A stretch of DNA of 34,809 bases from Saprospiraceae bacterium (lineage in GTDB: Bacteria; Bacteroidota; Bacteroidia; Chitinophagales; Saprospiraceae): NCBI GenBank assembly GCA_013360405.1, contig JABWBR010000055.1, forward strand, positions 1 to 34,809, read 5' to 3'. The notes beneath the pieces are model-generated. The model saw only the letters and a program-made list of their open reading frames with translations. It had not been told where the DNA came from and ran no database searches. The position numbers and the translations under genes are program-made. Of this stretch, positions 1 to 8,626 are shown piece by piece; the first letter of the stretch is position 1, and every line of letters begins with the position of its first letter.

Positions 1-106
1 GCAGTCATTGCATACTACTTTTACGATGCTAAACCAGCCGTCTTTAACCCCTGTTTTCTCAATGCCTTATGTAAGCTATCCAAAACTCACGTTAATTTAA
101 AAAAAA

Positions 107-766
107 ATGAGAGCACTCTTATTCCTGACATTAATTTCAACGTGGACTTATGGACAGTCACGGTTGACGATTAATAACCCTGCACCAAGAGAAGGGGACG
201 AAATTGACATTAGTATCACCCTTGAGGACAAAGAAGAAAAAATTGGAGAAGGAAGGTTAACACTGACACAAATTTTAACAGAAACAGGTCCCGTGACTAT
301 TGGTCCTTTCAAGTTTGTAATAGCAGACAAGGCTTACGAGACAGACGTTATAACAGTCACGGTTTTACCAAAAATATCTAACGATATTAAAGATGGACTT
401 TGGGTTCGACTTGTAGACTTCAAGGGAGAAAGATATTTAATTATTGAGCAAAGAATTTCGAACCAATGGAAAATAGAAAAGAAATCAGATAATGAAACAA
501 CTGTGACTCACGGGGAAGGTGTTAAGTATGCTGAATTCAAGAAAGAGATTTTAGAAGATAACGGACTTGACATACCAGAAAGCTATTCATGGACCAAAAG
601 TCAAGTATTGGACGAGAATGACCCTTTTGGCAGTGGGACAGTGAGCTATAAAATTGAAACATTGAAGCTTGAGAAGACTGACAAATTCAAGAAAATTAAA
701 GTCGACAAGAAGTCATTTAACAATTTTCCCGACAATATTAAAATCGATGAGGTTTGGATTGAGTAA
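107..766 (+). CDS. Secreted hypothetical protein, A/T-rich
   Basis: This 219-residue protein begins with a short hydrophobic signal peptide (residues 1 to about 16, MRALLFLTLISTWTYG, probably cleaved before QSRL), so it is likely exported to the periplasm or cell surface. The mature part is rich in Lys, Glu and Asp. Its first ~90 residues (NPAPREGDEIDISITLED and a following hydrophobic-alternating segment) look like a beta-sandwich. I do not recognise the family and assign no function. The ATG follows an A-run (ttaaaaaaaaatgag) and has no Shine-Dalgarno. Base composition is visibly more A/T-rich than the genes from 805 onward, and it stands alone, facing a convergent membrane-protein gene. 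Both points suggest a recently acquired accessory gene, but this is inference. Confidence 0.7.
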   Translation: MRALLFLTLISTWTYGQSRLTINNPAPREGDEIDISITLEDKEEKIGEGRLTLTQILTETGPVTIGPFKFVIADKAYETDVITVTVLPKISNDIKDGLWVRLVDFKGERYLIIEQRISNQWKIEKKSDNETTVTHGEGVKYAEFKKEILEDNGLDIPESYSWTKSQVLDENDPFGSGTVSYKIETLKLEKTDKFKKIKVDKKSFNNFPDNIKIDEVWIE

Positions 767-804
767 AAATTAACTGCCGCCAACAATGTGCATATGCTAA
801 CCGT

Positions 805-1851
805 TCAATGCTTTTCCAACCACTTATCTAATATTGTTTTGGCTGTGAGTTTCGGCTTTTCAAAGCTCACCGGCTCGTCGAGCGCTTTGCGAAGTTCTTG
901 TACCGCCGGGCGGTAGTCCGTGCCCATTCCTTGAAATTTGTCTACTGTGCGCAATACCCGATCTACCTCCCAGGTGAACTTGCCTTCGTACAGGTCGTAT
1001 TTGTCCCTGCACTGCCTGATGTTTTCCCGCACGAGCCGTGCCTGTATGAGCACGCCCTGCCGGATGGGCTCGACGAACATGGCCTTGTCATCCACTTCAT
1101 TGGAGGCGAGAAAAGTAAAAGCCTCGGGGGCCCAGTCGTTTTGGAGGCGGCGCACCAGTTCCTCCTGCCAGTCGGGGCGCGACTTGATTTTGGCCAGGGC
1201 TTTTTCCCGGAGGGTCTTCTTCTGGTTGGCATCGGTATAAACGAGCAGGAATACCATGTCTTTCATCACGTCGGTGGTGTCTACATGATTTAGTTGCCCT
1301 TGGAGGAAATTGTCCCGGGATTCAATGGCAGCCTTTGATATGGCTGCATTATTGCGTGCTTTTGCAGACAAAATCAAACCCAATGCCACGACACCGAAGC
1401 CAACAGCTATGAACGTGGGCAGTCGCCACACAAAAGTAGGCAGGTTGGCGCGCAAGGGCTCGTTCAGCAATAGTAATGCGCTTAGCAGTACGGACAAAAT
1501 GGCCAAAAGTGGGGCCGCTTTCACGATTTGGTACAAAAACCTTGGCAATCCGCCCATGCCCTCTCCCGTATAAAGAATAAACACCCCCAGCATAGACAAA
1601 GTGAATCCTCCCAGCACCCATACTGTTCGCATAGCGCCGTTGGTCCCTATCCAGGCATACCCACCCTTCACTCCAATTGATATGGCTACAATGCCCATAC
1701 ACACTACAAATGCTAAAAGCCCTATCAACATCGACCAGGCATAACCCACGCCGGCGTCGCCACTACGGTTGTGGTGGCCGTAAATAAGGTTGAATAGCAG
1801 GATGGATACGAGCGCAGCTATGCCGAGGAAAAGATTGCCAAGAATGGTCAT
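805..1851 (-). CDS. Polytopic membrane protein with cytoplasmic C-terminal domain
   Basis: The 348-residue product has five hydrophobic stretches (about residues 3-24, 38-60, 76-95, 112-129 and 141-162), then a soluble, charged C-terminal half (165-348) rich in Lys, Arg and Glu and ending LDKWLEKH. That predicts an inner-membrane protein with a roughly 180-residue cytoplasmic domain. The domain contains the segment QEELVRRLQNDWAPEAFTFL and looks all-alpha. I do not recognise a named family. The next gene upstream on the same strand (1881-2243) also encodes a small membrane protein 29 bases away, so the two are probably co-transcribed. The ATG at 1851 starts the first membrane segment directly, which supports that start. 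Confidence 0.75.
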   Translation of the reverse strand: MTILGNLFLGIAALVSILLFNLIYGHHNRSGDAGVGYAWSMLIGLLAFVVCMGIVAISIGVKGGYAWIGTNGAMRTVWVLGGFTLSMLGVFILYTGEGMGGLPRFLYQIVKAAPLLAILSVLLSALLLLNEPLRANLPTFVWRLPTFIAVGFGVVALGLILSAKARNNAAISKAAIESRDNFLQGQLNHVDTTDVMKDMVFLLVYTDANQKKTLREKALAKIKSRPDWQEELVRRLQNDWAPEAFTFLASNEVDDKAMFVEPIRQGVLIQARLVRENIRQCRDKYDLYEGKFTWEVDRVLRTVDKFQGMGTDYRPAVQELRKALDEPVSFEKPKLTAKTILDKWLEKH

Positions 1852-1880
1852 GTGTAACTGTTTAGTATGTTTTTATACGC

Positions 1881-2243
1881 TTAAAATTTAATTACCACAA
1901 AAATACTCCCAACTACGAGCCATAGAAATATAAATATCATACCCACCAGATATCCCGTCCCGATGCCAGGCCCCTGTGTGCTGTTAGCCTCCATGATTTT
2001 TTCAAGCACAAAATGCCCGCCGATGATGCAGGCTACCCAAACCCGAAGTAACAGCCAGTTTTTTTCCACCGCCGGCGCCCACCAAAGGGCGAAGGTGAGC
2101 AGTACCAGTAAGGGTAAATAAAACCAGGATCTTTCGATGAAATCATCTACAGCATACCTGGGTGGTACATTGGCCTTGGCGACGAGGATGGCGCCACCGT
2201 AAAAAAGCAACCACAGGAGTTCCGGCCCGATCAGGTATCGCAT
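1881..2243 (-). CDS. Small four-helix membrane protein
   Basis: This 120-residue protein is mostly hydrophobic, with four likely transmembrane helices: the N-terminal segment around LLWLLFYGGAIL, one around WFYLPLLVLLTFALWW, one around LRVWVACIIGGHFVL, and the C-terminal GMIFIFLWLVVGSIFVVI. No catalytic or binding motif is visible and I do not recognise the family. It lies 29 bases upstream of the larger membrane protein on the same strand, which suggests a two-gene operon and possibly a shared membrane complex (inference). The ATG at 2243 is the only start that keeps the whole first helix. Confidence 0.7.
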   Translation of the reverse strand: MRYLIGPELLWLLFYGGAILVAKANVPPRYAVDDFIERSWFYLPLLVLLTFALWWAPAVEKNWLLLRVWVACIIGGHFVLEKIMEANSTQGPGIGTGYLVGMIFIFLWLVVGSIFVVIKF

Positions 2244-2383
2244 AATTGGCTATTTTCAAATTATCTGCTTAATCAACCACAAAATACCCCTTTGTGGACA
2301 TAACGGCGTCGTAATTTTTACGCAACAATCATTCGAGAAATATACTATATTGAGAATTGTTTTACATAAGATTTGCAAGTCAC

Positions 2384-3436
2384 ATGCCTTATTCTTTTAT
2401 CAAAAATAAGTGGGGATTCTTTGCACTTTTATTGAGCCTATCGGCGCTAGCCACCGCCCAACCCACGCCCATCCTGCTTCGCAACGCCTCTTTCGAGGAT
2501 GACCCCGCTATCTCGCAGCCCCCCCGCGAATGGTATTACTGCGGCCCCCCTGAAGAAACCCCGCCCGACGTGCAACCCAACGAGGTTTTTGGAAAAAACC
2601 AGGATGCCCATCACGGTTATTCCTACCTGGCTATGGTGGTGAGGGATAACAACACCTGGGAAGCCGTGGGTCAGCGCCTGCTCCAACCCTTGATAGCGGG
2701 CAGGTGTTATGAATTTTCTGTTTTTCTGGCCCGGCCGGTCATTTACCAAAGCCCGAGCAGGCTCACCGGCTTTTTGGATAACTATATTAGGCCGATTTGT
2801 CTCCGCATCTGGGGCGGCGGCCCCCGCTGCGACCGCAGGGAAATCCTGGCCGCCTCGCCACCCGTCAAATCGACGGATTGGACAAAATATACGTTTCAAA
2901 TTCAACCCTTCGAAGACGTTCACAACCTGGTACTGGAAGCCTATTATTTGCCGGAGAAGGTGCCTTACAACGGCGGCCTTTTCCTCGATGCCGCGTCGCC
3001 TGTATTTGAACTGGATTGTGAATCCCGCCAAAAGTTATTAGCGGTCAGAAAGGTGGTTTTTTCGCAGCCGTCTAACATTAACGAGTTGGAGGCGTTGATC
3101 CAGGCCCAATTGCAGGCTTTGACAGTAGACTCCACCAGCGGGCAATTGTCTATCCAATATTTTACCGACCCCCACGGCATCGACCGCCAGGCGAATATTC
3201 CGCTATGGGTGATCGCACAGGCGCTCCAATCGTTTACGGCCTGGAAACTGGAAATCGTGGTTCCCGATCACCCTTCCCACAGCGCCCGCGAACTCGCCAA
3301 TGAAATCACCCGCGAATTGCTCGCTGCCGGATTGCCAGGCAAACAACTGAAGGTCAGAACAGCGGTAAAACGCGATAAAAAACGGACCTGGCCCCTGCAA
3401 GGCCGGGATGGATTGGTGTGGGCCAGGGTGTGGTAG
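2384..3436 (+). CDS. Secreted protein with jelly-roll-like N-terminus
   Basis: I chose the ATG at 2384 (350 residues) over an upstream TTG at 2357 because it gives a clean signal peptide, MPYSFIKNKWGFFALLL... cleaved after ALATAQ. The mature N-terminal ~190 residues (NASFEDDP, REWYYCG, GYSYLAMVVRDNNTWEAVGQ, LVLEAYYLP) resemble a galactose-binding/carbohydrate-binding jelly roll often seen in Bacteroidetes surface proteins. Roughly residues 225-350 alternate hydrophobic strands with helices (LEIVVPDHPSHSARELAN) and may be a degenerate OmpA-type domain, though I cannot confirm that. It is probably periplasmic or outer-membrane associated. Its TAG stop lies in the first copy of a palindromic repeat shared with the convergent amidohydrolase gene. 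Confidence 0.75.
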   Translation: MPYSFIKNKWGFFALLLSLSALATAQPTPILLRNASFEDDPAISQPPREWYYCGPPEETPPDVQPNEVFGKNQDAHHGYSYLAMVVRDNNTWEAVGQRLLQPLIAGRCYEFSVFLARPVIYQSPSRLTGFLDNYIRPICLRIWGGGPRCDRREILAASPPVKSTDWTKYTFQIQPFEDVHNLVLEAYYLPEKVPYNGGLFLDAASPVFELDCESRQKLLAVRKVVFSQPSNINELEALIQAQLQALTVDSTSGQLSIQYFTDPHGIDRQANIPLWVIAQALQSFTAWKLEIVVPDHPSHSARELANEITRELLAAGLPGKQLKVRTAVKRDKKRTWPLQGRDGLVWARVW

Positions 3437-3496
3437 AGACGCAAAATTTTGCGTCTCCCAATGGGCACCAAACCAGAGACGCAAAATTTTGCGTCT
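3437..3496. repeat. Two copies of a 20-bp palindromic repeat
   Basis: Positions 3437-3456 and 3477-3496 are identical perfect palindromes, agacgcaaaattttgcgtct, 20 bases apart, in the gap between two convergent genes. Flanking bases extend the unit outward to GTAGAGACGC on the left and its complement GCGTCTCTAC on the right. Variant copies occur at 12703-12722 and 18099-18118. RNA from either strand would fold into tight hairpins, so a terminator role for both genes is plausible. Confidence 0.9.
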
Positions 3497-4675
3497 CTAC
3501 GACAAACGTTTCACCTGTGCCTCCGGGGCAATCCGCAGGCCTCCCGTGTGCGTAATCAGGTTCAACCCCGGTGTTTTGCCGGGCGTAATGCTGCCCAGCT
3601 CGGCCTCGAAGCCCAGCGCCTCGGCGCCGTTGAGCGTGGCCCAGCGCAGCAGCGTATCGAATGGCACATAAGATTGGTATTTGGCGATAGCCTTCATTTC
3701 ATCCAGTACCGATAGCTGCCAATTGCTCGTGAGGCTATCCGTGCCAATGGTCATTCGGGCATTTTCGTCGAGGAAATGCTGGTAGTGGGGCAGGCGGTTT
3801 TCGATATACAAATTGGCGTTGGCGCAGGTAGCCCAATATACGCGGTCGCTCCAGCTATGGGCTGCGCGGATATCGGCAGGGCCGGTCATCGTATTGTGCA
3901 CAAAAAGCGTGCGAAGGGCCGGGTTGAGGTGGGCCATGGCGTAATAAATCGAATTCTGACCGGTGGCCTCAAAAGCTTCAAAAGGAATGCCGAAGGAATT
4001 GTAAAAGTCTATAAAACCGCCGCTGCGGAGCAGAAAAAGTTCGTCTTCGTGGGTTGTCTCCTGGTTGTGGATGCTTATCGTCTGGTCGGTGTCGCCGTTG
4101 GCTTCGCGGATGAGGCGGAACAGCTTCTCTGATACAGTGTACGGCGCGTGGGGCACGCGGCTTTTGCGGTTGCCGTGGTGTTCGCTTTGCCCTTGAAAAA
4201 CGGCCTCGTATTGGTCAAAAGTGCTCGCTGCCCGGTCGTTTTGCATAAAATCAAACATCTCCACAAACGTATAATAGCGCAGCTTGCTTTTGGCTTTTAC
4301 CGCTGCGGTATCGAGTTTGTTGGAAATATCGCCCACCGCCACAATGCCGGCGTCGTACATATATTGGTCGGCTTTTTCGATGGCGTCGAGGATCTCCTCC
4401 ATCGGAATTTCGCGGAATTTGACCACGTTCTGCAAAAAAGGCAGCAGTCCCGTGCCGGTAAACACGCGGCCTTTCATGTGCGACAGTTCGAGGTGGCAAT
4501 GGGTATTCACAAAGCCGGGCACGATGATGCCGTGGTGGTATTCGAGGCTTGCGGGGTCGTGGGCCTCGCTGGTGTCCAGGCTCAGAATAAGGCCGTTTTC
4601 ATTGATCACCACCACGCCGTTGGGGATGGGCGCCTGGTCGACGGGACAAATATAATCTGCCGTAATTTTTCTCAT
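3497..4675 (-). CDS. Amidohydrolase (cytosine/aminofutalosine deaminase-like)
   Basis: The 392-residue protein has the layout of the metal-dependent amidohydrolase superfamily (TRZ/ATZ and related deaminases). A short N-terminal beta domain is followed by the HxH metal motif in GFVNTHCHLELSH (His59 and His61), a later HNQET segment, a conserved His in LFVHNTM, and the catalytic Asp in MTIGTDSLTSN. It ends with a returning beta segment (LGSITPGKTPGLNLI). The HCHLELSH wording is typical of deaminases near 6-amino-6-deoxyfutalosine deaminase, an enzyme of an alternative menaquinone pathway. No other mqn genes are present here, so the substrate is unproven. Its TAG stop is part of the adjacent palindromic repeat. 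A TATCTTTG element lies just upstream of the start. Confidence 0.88.
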   Translation of the reverse strand: MRKITADYICPVDQAPIPNGVVVINENGLILSLDTSEAHDPASLEYHHGIIVPGFVNTHCHLELSHMKGRVFTGTGLLPFLQNVVKFREIPMEEILDAIEKADQYMYDAGIVAVGDISNKLDTAAVKAKSKLRYYTFVEMFDFMQNDRAASTFDQYEAVFQGQSEHHGNRKSRVPHAPYTVSEKLFRLIREANGDTDQTISIHNQETTHEDELFLLRSGGFIDFYNSFGIPFEAFEATGQNSIYYAMAHLNPALRTLFVHNTMTGPADIRAAHSWSDRVYWATCANANLYIENRLPHYQHFLDENARMTIGTDSLTSNWQLSVLDEMKAIAKYQSYVPFDTLLRWATLNGAEALGFEAELGSITPGKTPGLNLITHTGGLRIAPEAQVKRLS

Positions 4676-4694
4676 GCCGGTGTGGATTTGCCGG

Positions 4695-4702
4695 CAAAGA
4701 TA
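4695..4702 (-). promoter_or_regulatory. Candidate -7 element for the amidohydrolase gene
   Basis: On the minus strand this reads TATCTTTG, an exact match to the Bacteroidetes -7 consensus TAnnTTTG, 20 bases upstream of the ATG. No TTG is seen at the expected -33 position, so the call rests on one element only. Confidence 0.35.
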
Positions 4703-4782
4703 GGATTTCTGGCAAGCATACGTCTGGCGTCGTTGTCAAAAAAGAGCTAATATTGTCATTCAAATCAACCAATCGCACACAT

Positions 4783-6366
4783 ATGATTTACTGGCGAATT
4801 TCTGCGCTTTTTCTCTTTTTGCCCCTGTGGGCTGCCGCCCAGCAATACGAGCTACCTGCAAAAGTCATCTGGGGCGACGAGCTCAAAGAACCCTCCGGCT
4901 CCTATATCCACAAAGTGGTCTCCGCAGGCACAAGCGGCTTCTACGCCATTCGCCGCAAAGGCAACGACGCAAACCCCGGCGGTGAGGTTTTTTTTGAATA
5001 CTACGATATTGACGGCAAGCTCAAACGCACCGAATCTTACGAACTCAAATACAGCGGTAAAAAACTCGACTACGAGGATTTTATCCTGCTCAACGGCCAG
5101 CTCTATCTGCTGGTGAGTTTCAACAACCAGGCCAAGCAAAAAAACTATCTTTTTTACCAAAAAATAAACAGCCGCCTGCAATCCTCCGGCGACCTCGTCA
5201 AAATCGGGGAAGTCGACGCCATCAACCGCTACCGCGAAGGCGCCTTCGACGTATCGATCTCGCGCGACAGCAGCCATATGCTCGTGTATACCCAGCTGCC
5301 CAGCAAAAAAGACGAACCCGAGCGTTTTTCACTGCAAGTCTTTGACAACCAATTCAAAGAATTATGGCAAAAAAGCGTGGCCCTGCCCTACGGCGACGAC
5401 AACTTCGCGGTAGAAGAATACCGCATCGACGACAACGGCAATGTGTACCTGCTCGGTGTGATCTACCAGGACCGCTCGCGGGTGCGCCGCCAGGGCAGAC
5501 CCACGTATCAGTATACGATTATCGCTTATAGTCAGCAAGGCCAGGATGTACAGGAGGTGAGAGTGGACCTCAAAGACAAATTCATTACAGACCTAACCTT
5601 CCGCCCTCAGCGCGACGGCAACCTGGTGTGCGCGGGTTTCTTTTCCGAAAAAAACAACTACAGTATCAAGGGCACTTATTATTTGCGCCTGAACGCCCTC
5701 ACCAAAGAAGTGCTGCAATCGACCACCAAAACCTTCGACCTCGATTTTCTCACCGAATACATGACTCAAGGCGCCAGCGAGCGCGCCCGCGAAGCGGAAG
5801 AGCGCGGCGACAAAGACCGCGCCCCGGAACTCTACCGCTACAACCTCGACGAGCTCATACTGCGCAGCGACGGCGGCGCCGTGCTGGTGGCCGAGCAATA
5901 CTTCGTGCGCGAACGCATCTACCGGTACTGGGACGGCACCCTGCGCTACGATTATTTTTATTTTTATAACGACATCATAGTAGTCAACGTGAGACCCGAC
6001 GGCGAAATCGAGTGGACGACCCGCATCCCCAAACGCCAGGAAACGATGAACGACCAGGGTATCTTTTCCTCTTATGCTATGGCCACGGTGCGCGACCGCT
6101 TTTATTTTATTTATAACGACAATATGCGCAATATCACTTCGGAAGGCGACCGCGACCGGCGCTATAACCTCAACAGTCGCAACGCCGTGGTGGCCATCAC
6201 CGAGGTGCGCAAAGACGGCGCCCAGACCACCTTCCCGCTGTTCGCCAATAACGACGCCGATATCATAACACGCCCCAAAGTTTGCCGCCAGACCGGCAGT
6301 CGCCGCATGCTGGTATACGGCGAGCGGGGGCGGAATTTCCGGTTTGCGAGGTTGGAATTCCCGTAG
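4783..6366 (+). CDS. Secreted propeller-like protein of unknown function
   Basis: I use the ATG at 4783 (527 residues) rather than an upstream TTG at 4753, because it opens a typical signal peptide: MIYWRISALFLFLPLWAAAQ. The mature protein has repeated strands of the kind found in beta-propellers, with recurring blocks such as NGQLYLLVSFNN, GNVYLLGVIYQ and GNLVCAGFFSEK spaced about 60-90 residues apart. There is also a charged stretch (about 340-365) with many Arg, Glu and Asp. No catalytic motif is visible and I do not recognise a named family. Export to the periplasm or surface is likely. It ends 3 bases before a hairpin that separates it from the convergent TonB receptor gene. Confidence 0.75.
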   Translation: MIYWRISALFLFLPLWAAAQQYELPAKVIWGDELKEPSGSYIHKVVSAGTSGFYAIRRKGNDANPGGEVFFEYYDIDGKLKRTESYELKYSGKKLDYEDFILLNGQLYLLVSFNNQAKQKNYLFYQKINSRLQSSGDLVKIGEVDAINRYREGAFDVSISRDSSHMLVYTQLPSKKDEPERFSLQVFDNQFKELWQKSVALPYGDDNFAVEEYRIDDNGNVYLLGVIYQDRSRVRRQGRPTYQYTIIAYSQQGQDVQEVRVDLKDKFITDLTFRPQRDGNLVCAGFFSEKNNYSIKGTYYLRLNALTKEVLQSTTKTFDLDFLTEYMTQGASERAREAEERGDKDRAPELYRYNLDELILRSDGGAVLVAEQYFVRERIYRYWDGTLRYDYFYFYNDIIVVNVRPDGEIEWTTRIPKRQETMNDQGIFSSYAMATVRDRFYFIYNDNMRNITSEGDRDRRYNLNSRNAVVAITEVRKDGAQTTFPLFANNDADIITRPKVCRQTGSRRMLVYGERGRNFRFARLEFP

Positions 6367-6387
6367 GGTGAACGTTTACCGTTCACC
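6367..6387. terminator. Hairpin between convergent genes
   Basis: GGTGAACG (6367-6374) and CGTTCACC (6380-6387) form a perfect 8-bp stem with loop tttac. It lies between the convergent secreted-protein and TonB-receptor genes. No T-tract follows, so termination is plausible but not certain. Next to it, on the receptor side, is a tandem AGTCCCAAAGTCCCAAAGTC word repeat (6402-6421) that runs into the receptor's stop codon. Confidence 0.45.
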
Positions 6388-6419
6388 GCCCTCTTTCGCA
6401 CAGTCCCAAAGTCCCAAAG

Positions 6420-8582
6420 TCAATGCGCCAGCCTCACCCCCACATACCACACCCGGCCTTGCAAAGGGGCGTAGGCATATGCAGTATCAAAATGGGGACT
6501 AAACCCTGCCGGATAACGCGGATCGTCGAAGCCGGCCAGGGGACTGCCGGGCTGCCGGTAATCGAAGATGTTGCGCACGCCGGCGTAGCAATCGAGGTGG
6601 ATGGATTCGATTTCTTTTTGGATTTGAAATTGGTGCAGGGCAAAAGGCTTCGACTGCAAAGGGCGCGGTTCGGGCAGCGGCTCTCCTGCGGCATCGAGGT
6701 CGAATACGGCGGGCAGGGCCATCGGGCCGGTGGCATTGACGTTATAGGCCAGCGTGATGGCAGGTTTTTTCCAGGTGTAGTTGAGCGAGGCCAAACCCGT
6801 CCAGCGGGGGGCGAATTCTACGTCTTTTTGTTGCAAAGCGCCGCCGTCGGCAGGTTCGGTGCGGGTCACGGCCTGCAGGGTGGCGCCGAGGTTGAGCGAT
6901 AGGGGGAAGGTCCAGCGGTGGCTCACATTGGCGCTGACGCCCTTCGACTCGGCGTGGCCACCGGTGTTGGCGTAGACGATCAACCCGGGGTTGTCGTAAT
7001 TGGGTATGATCTTATTGGCAAAGTGGGTGTAAAACAAGTCGATGTCGATAATGCCCGAGCTTTTCCCCCACTCGTACACGTGGCCCAGGTTGGCGGTGAG
7101 GGTCCAGGAGCGTTCGGGGCGCAGGTCGCCGTCGATCACCAGTTCGCGCTGTCCGCTCACAAAGGCGTGGTCTTCGGTGAAGAGGTGCACCACGCGGAAG
7201 CCCGTGCCGTAGTTGAGCCGCAGGGTAGTCCACTCGCCGGGTTTGAATTTGAGATGCAGGCGTGGCGATACGATGAGGCCGTGTTTGGCGTGGTAGTCCA
7301 GTCGCCCGGCGCCCAGGGCGGTCCAGCGGGGCGCGAAATTCCATTCGTTTTGCACGAATAGGCCGGGTTGCCATTGTTGCTCGGCCTTCGTTTTGGTGGC
7401 TTCGGTATTGTCGTCGTAGTATTGAAAGCGAGCGCTAAGTCCGCCCGTCCAGTATTGTTTACCGGTGCGGTACATCCAGGTGTTTTGCAAAAAAGCAATG
7501 CCCTGTGTAGCGCGGTAGGCATCGGCGCCGTAATAGCTGTCCTGGCCGTGCCAGCTCATCGACAAATCAAAGCGGTAGGGTAGGGCGCAGGTATTTTCCC
7601 AATTGCCCAGCAACTCGGCGCGGCGGGTGTAGATACTTTCGCCGTAGACGGCCCCGTTGCCGCGAAGCCGGCGGTAGGCGCGCTGCTCTACGTAGTCTTT
7701 TGCGCCGTTGCGGCGGTCTTCGTAGTAGTATTTGCCGAAAAGGTTCCAACGGTTGCGAGGGCCCGATGTGCCGCTCCATTTGCTGAAAAGCGAGATGCGG
7801 TCAAAGAGGGGCATATCGCCGAAGCCGTCGCCGTTGGCGTCGGCAAAGCGGTTGAGATGGCCCATATCGACGCCCAACAGGGCAGCATTGCGTTTTCCAT
7901 TGTGGCTGAAAATGGCTCCGCCGAATAACTCGCCATAAGAAGAGGCACTCAGGTCAAATGCCAGCGGCGGCAATTGGTCGGGTTTTTTAGTGCGCACGTT
8001 AATTACTCCGGCCATGGCTTCCGAGCCGTAGGCGGCCTGTCCGGGGCCGCGCGTTACTTCCAACTGGTCAATAAGCAGCCGCGAGATGCCGTTGAGGCCG
8101 TATACTGCCGCCAGGTTGCCGTACATGGGCATGCCGTCGATCATAACTGCGGTATAAGCTCCCGGCAAACCGTTGACGCTGATACTATTGGTGCCGCAAA
8201 TGCCGCAGGCCACCACTTCCTGCAGGCCGTTGACCAGCTTGATGCTTTCTATCAAGTTGACCGGCGAGCCGCGTTTTTCGAGGTAGGCCGAGTTGAAAAC
8301 GAGGGTTTTTATCGGCGAGGGGTCGGTGTAGGAGGCCCTCTTTTCGGCTTTGACCACTATTTCTGATAAGTCCAGGGTCATCTCGGGCAGCAACAACGTA
8401 TCCTGGTTGATTTCGGAATTCGGAATTCGGATTTCGGATTTCCGGGGATGTTCGTTTTGACTCCGCTCAACAAACGGCCCCGGTTTGCCCTGCGGGTCAT
8501 TGATCGGAGTCGATATGACCGCTTGTGCGGGTAGTAAGCATTGAAAACTCAGCAGTAGAGGCAATATGCACCATTTTTTCAT
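6420..8582 (-). CDS. TonB-dependent outer-membrane receptor
   Basis: This 720-residue protein has a signal peptide (residues 1-20, ending LLPAQA), a plug domain (about 72-200) and a long C-terminal beta-barrel full of aromatic, alternating strands that ends with the aromatic-rich strand GRVWYVGVRLAH. Plug hallmarks are visible: LIESIKLVNGLQEV, VMIDGMPMYG, LEVTRGPGQAAYGSEAMAG and VINVRTKKP. It should take up a scarce ligand across the outer membrane using TonB energy. The plug has a CGIC pair (Cys126/Cys129). Residues ~38-60 (GPFVERSQNEHP, then RKSEIRIPNSEINQ) are encoded by dispersed repeat words and sit where a linker would be. A palindrome next to the promoter suggests metal-responsive control, so a metal or metal chelate is my best guess for the ligand. 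Confidence 0.95.
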   Translation of the reverse strand: MKKWCILPLLLSFQCLLPAQAVISTPINDPQGKPGPFVERSQNEHPRKSEIRIPNSEINQDTLLLPEMTLDLSEIVVKAEKRASYTDPSPIKTLVFNSAYLEKRGSPVNLIESIKLVNGLQEVVACGICGTNSISVNGLPGAYTAVMIDGMPMYGNLAAVYGLNGISRLLIDQLEVTRGPGQAAYGSEAMAGVINVRTKKPDQLPPLAFDLSASSYGELFGGAIFSHNGKRNAALLGVDMGHLNRFADANGDGFGDMPLFDRISLFSKWSGTSGPRNRWNLFGKYYYEDRRNGAKDYVEQRAYRRLRGNGAVYGESIYTRRAELLGNWENTCALPYRFDLSMSWHGQDSYYGADAYRATQGIAFLQNTWMYRTGKQYWTGGLSARFQYYDDNTEATKTKAEQQWQPGLFVQNEWNFAPRWTALGAGRLDYHAKHGLIVSPRLHLKFKPGEWTTLRLNYGTGFRVVHLFTEDHAFVSGQRELVIDGDLRPERSWTLTANLGHVYEWGKSSGIIDIDLFYTHFANKIIPNYDNPGLIVYANTGGHAESKGVSANVSHRWTFPLSLNLGATLQAVTRTEPADGGALQQKDVEFAPRWTGLASLNYTWKKPAITLAYNVNATGPMALPAVFDLDAAGEPLPEPRPLQSKPFALHQFQIQKEIESIHLDCYAGVRNIFDYRQPGSPLAGFDDPRYPAGFSPHFDTAYAYAPLQGRVWYVGVRLAH

Positions 8583-8614
8583 ATTTGGCCAATTGAATAT
8601 TTTAATTTTATTTA

Positions 8615-8622
8615 CAAAAATA
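8615..8622 (-). promoter_or_regulatory. Candidate -7 element for the TonB receptor gene
   Basis: The minus strand reads TATTTTTG, an exact TAnnTTTG match, 33 bases upstream of the receptor's ATG. The 16-bp palindrome begins 5 bases further upstream, inside the promoter spacer. No clear -33 TTG is visible. Confidence 0.4.
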
Positions 8623-8626
8623 ATAA

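Noticed and set aside
1-171. An open frame from the first base to a stop at 172-174, perhaps the end of a gene cut by the window edge.
   Set aside because: It overlaps the well-supported signal peptide of the gene at 107 in another frame, and its translation has no coding-like features.
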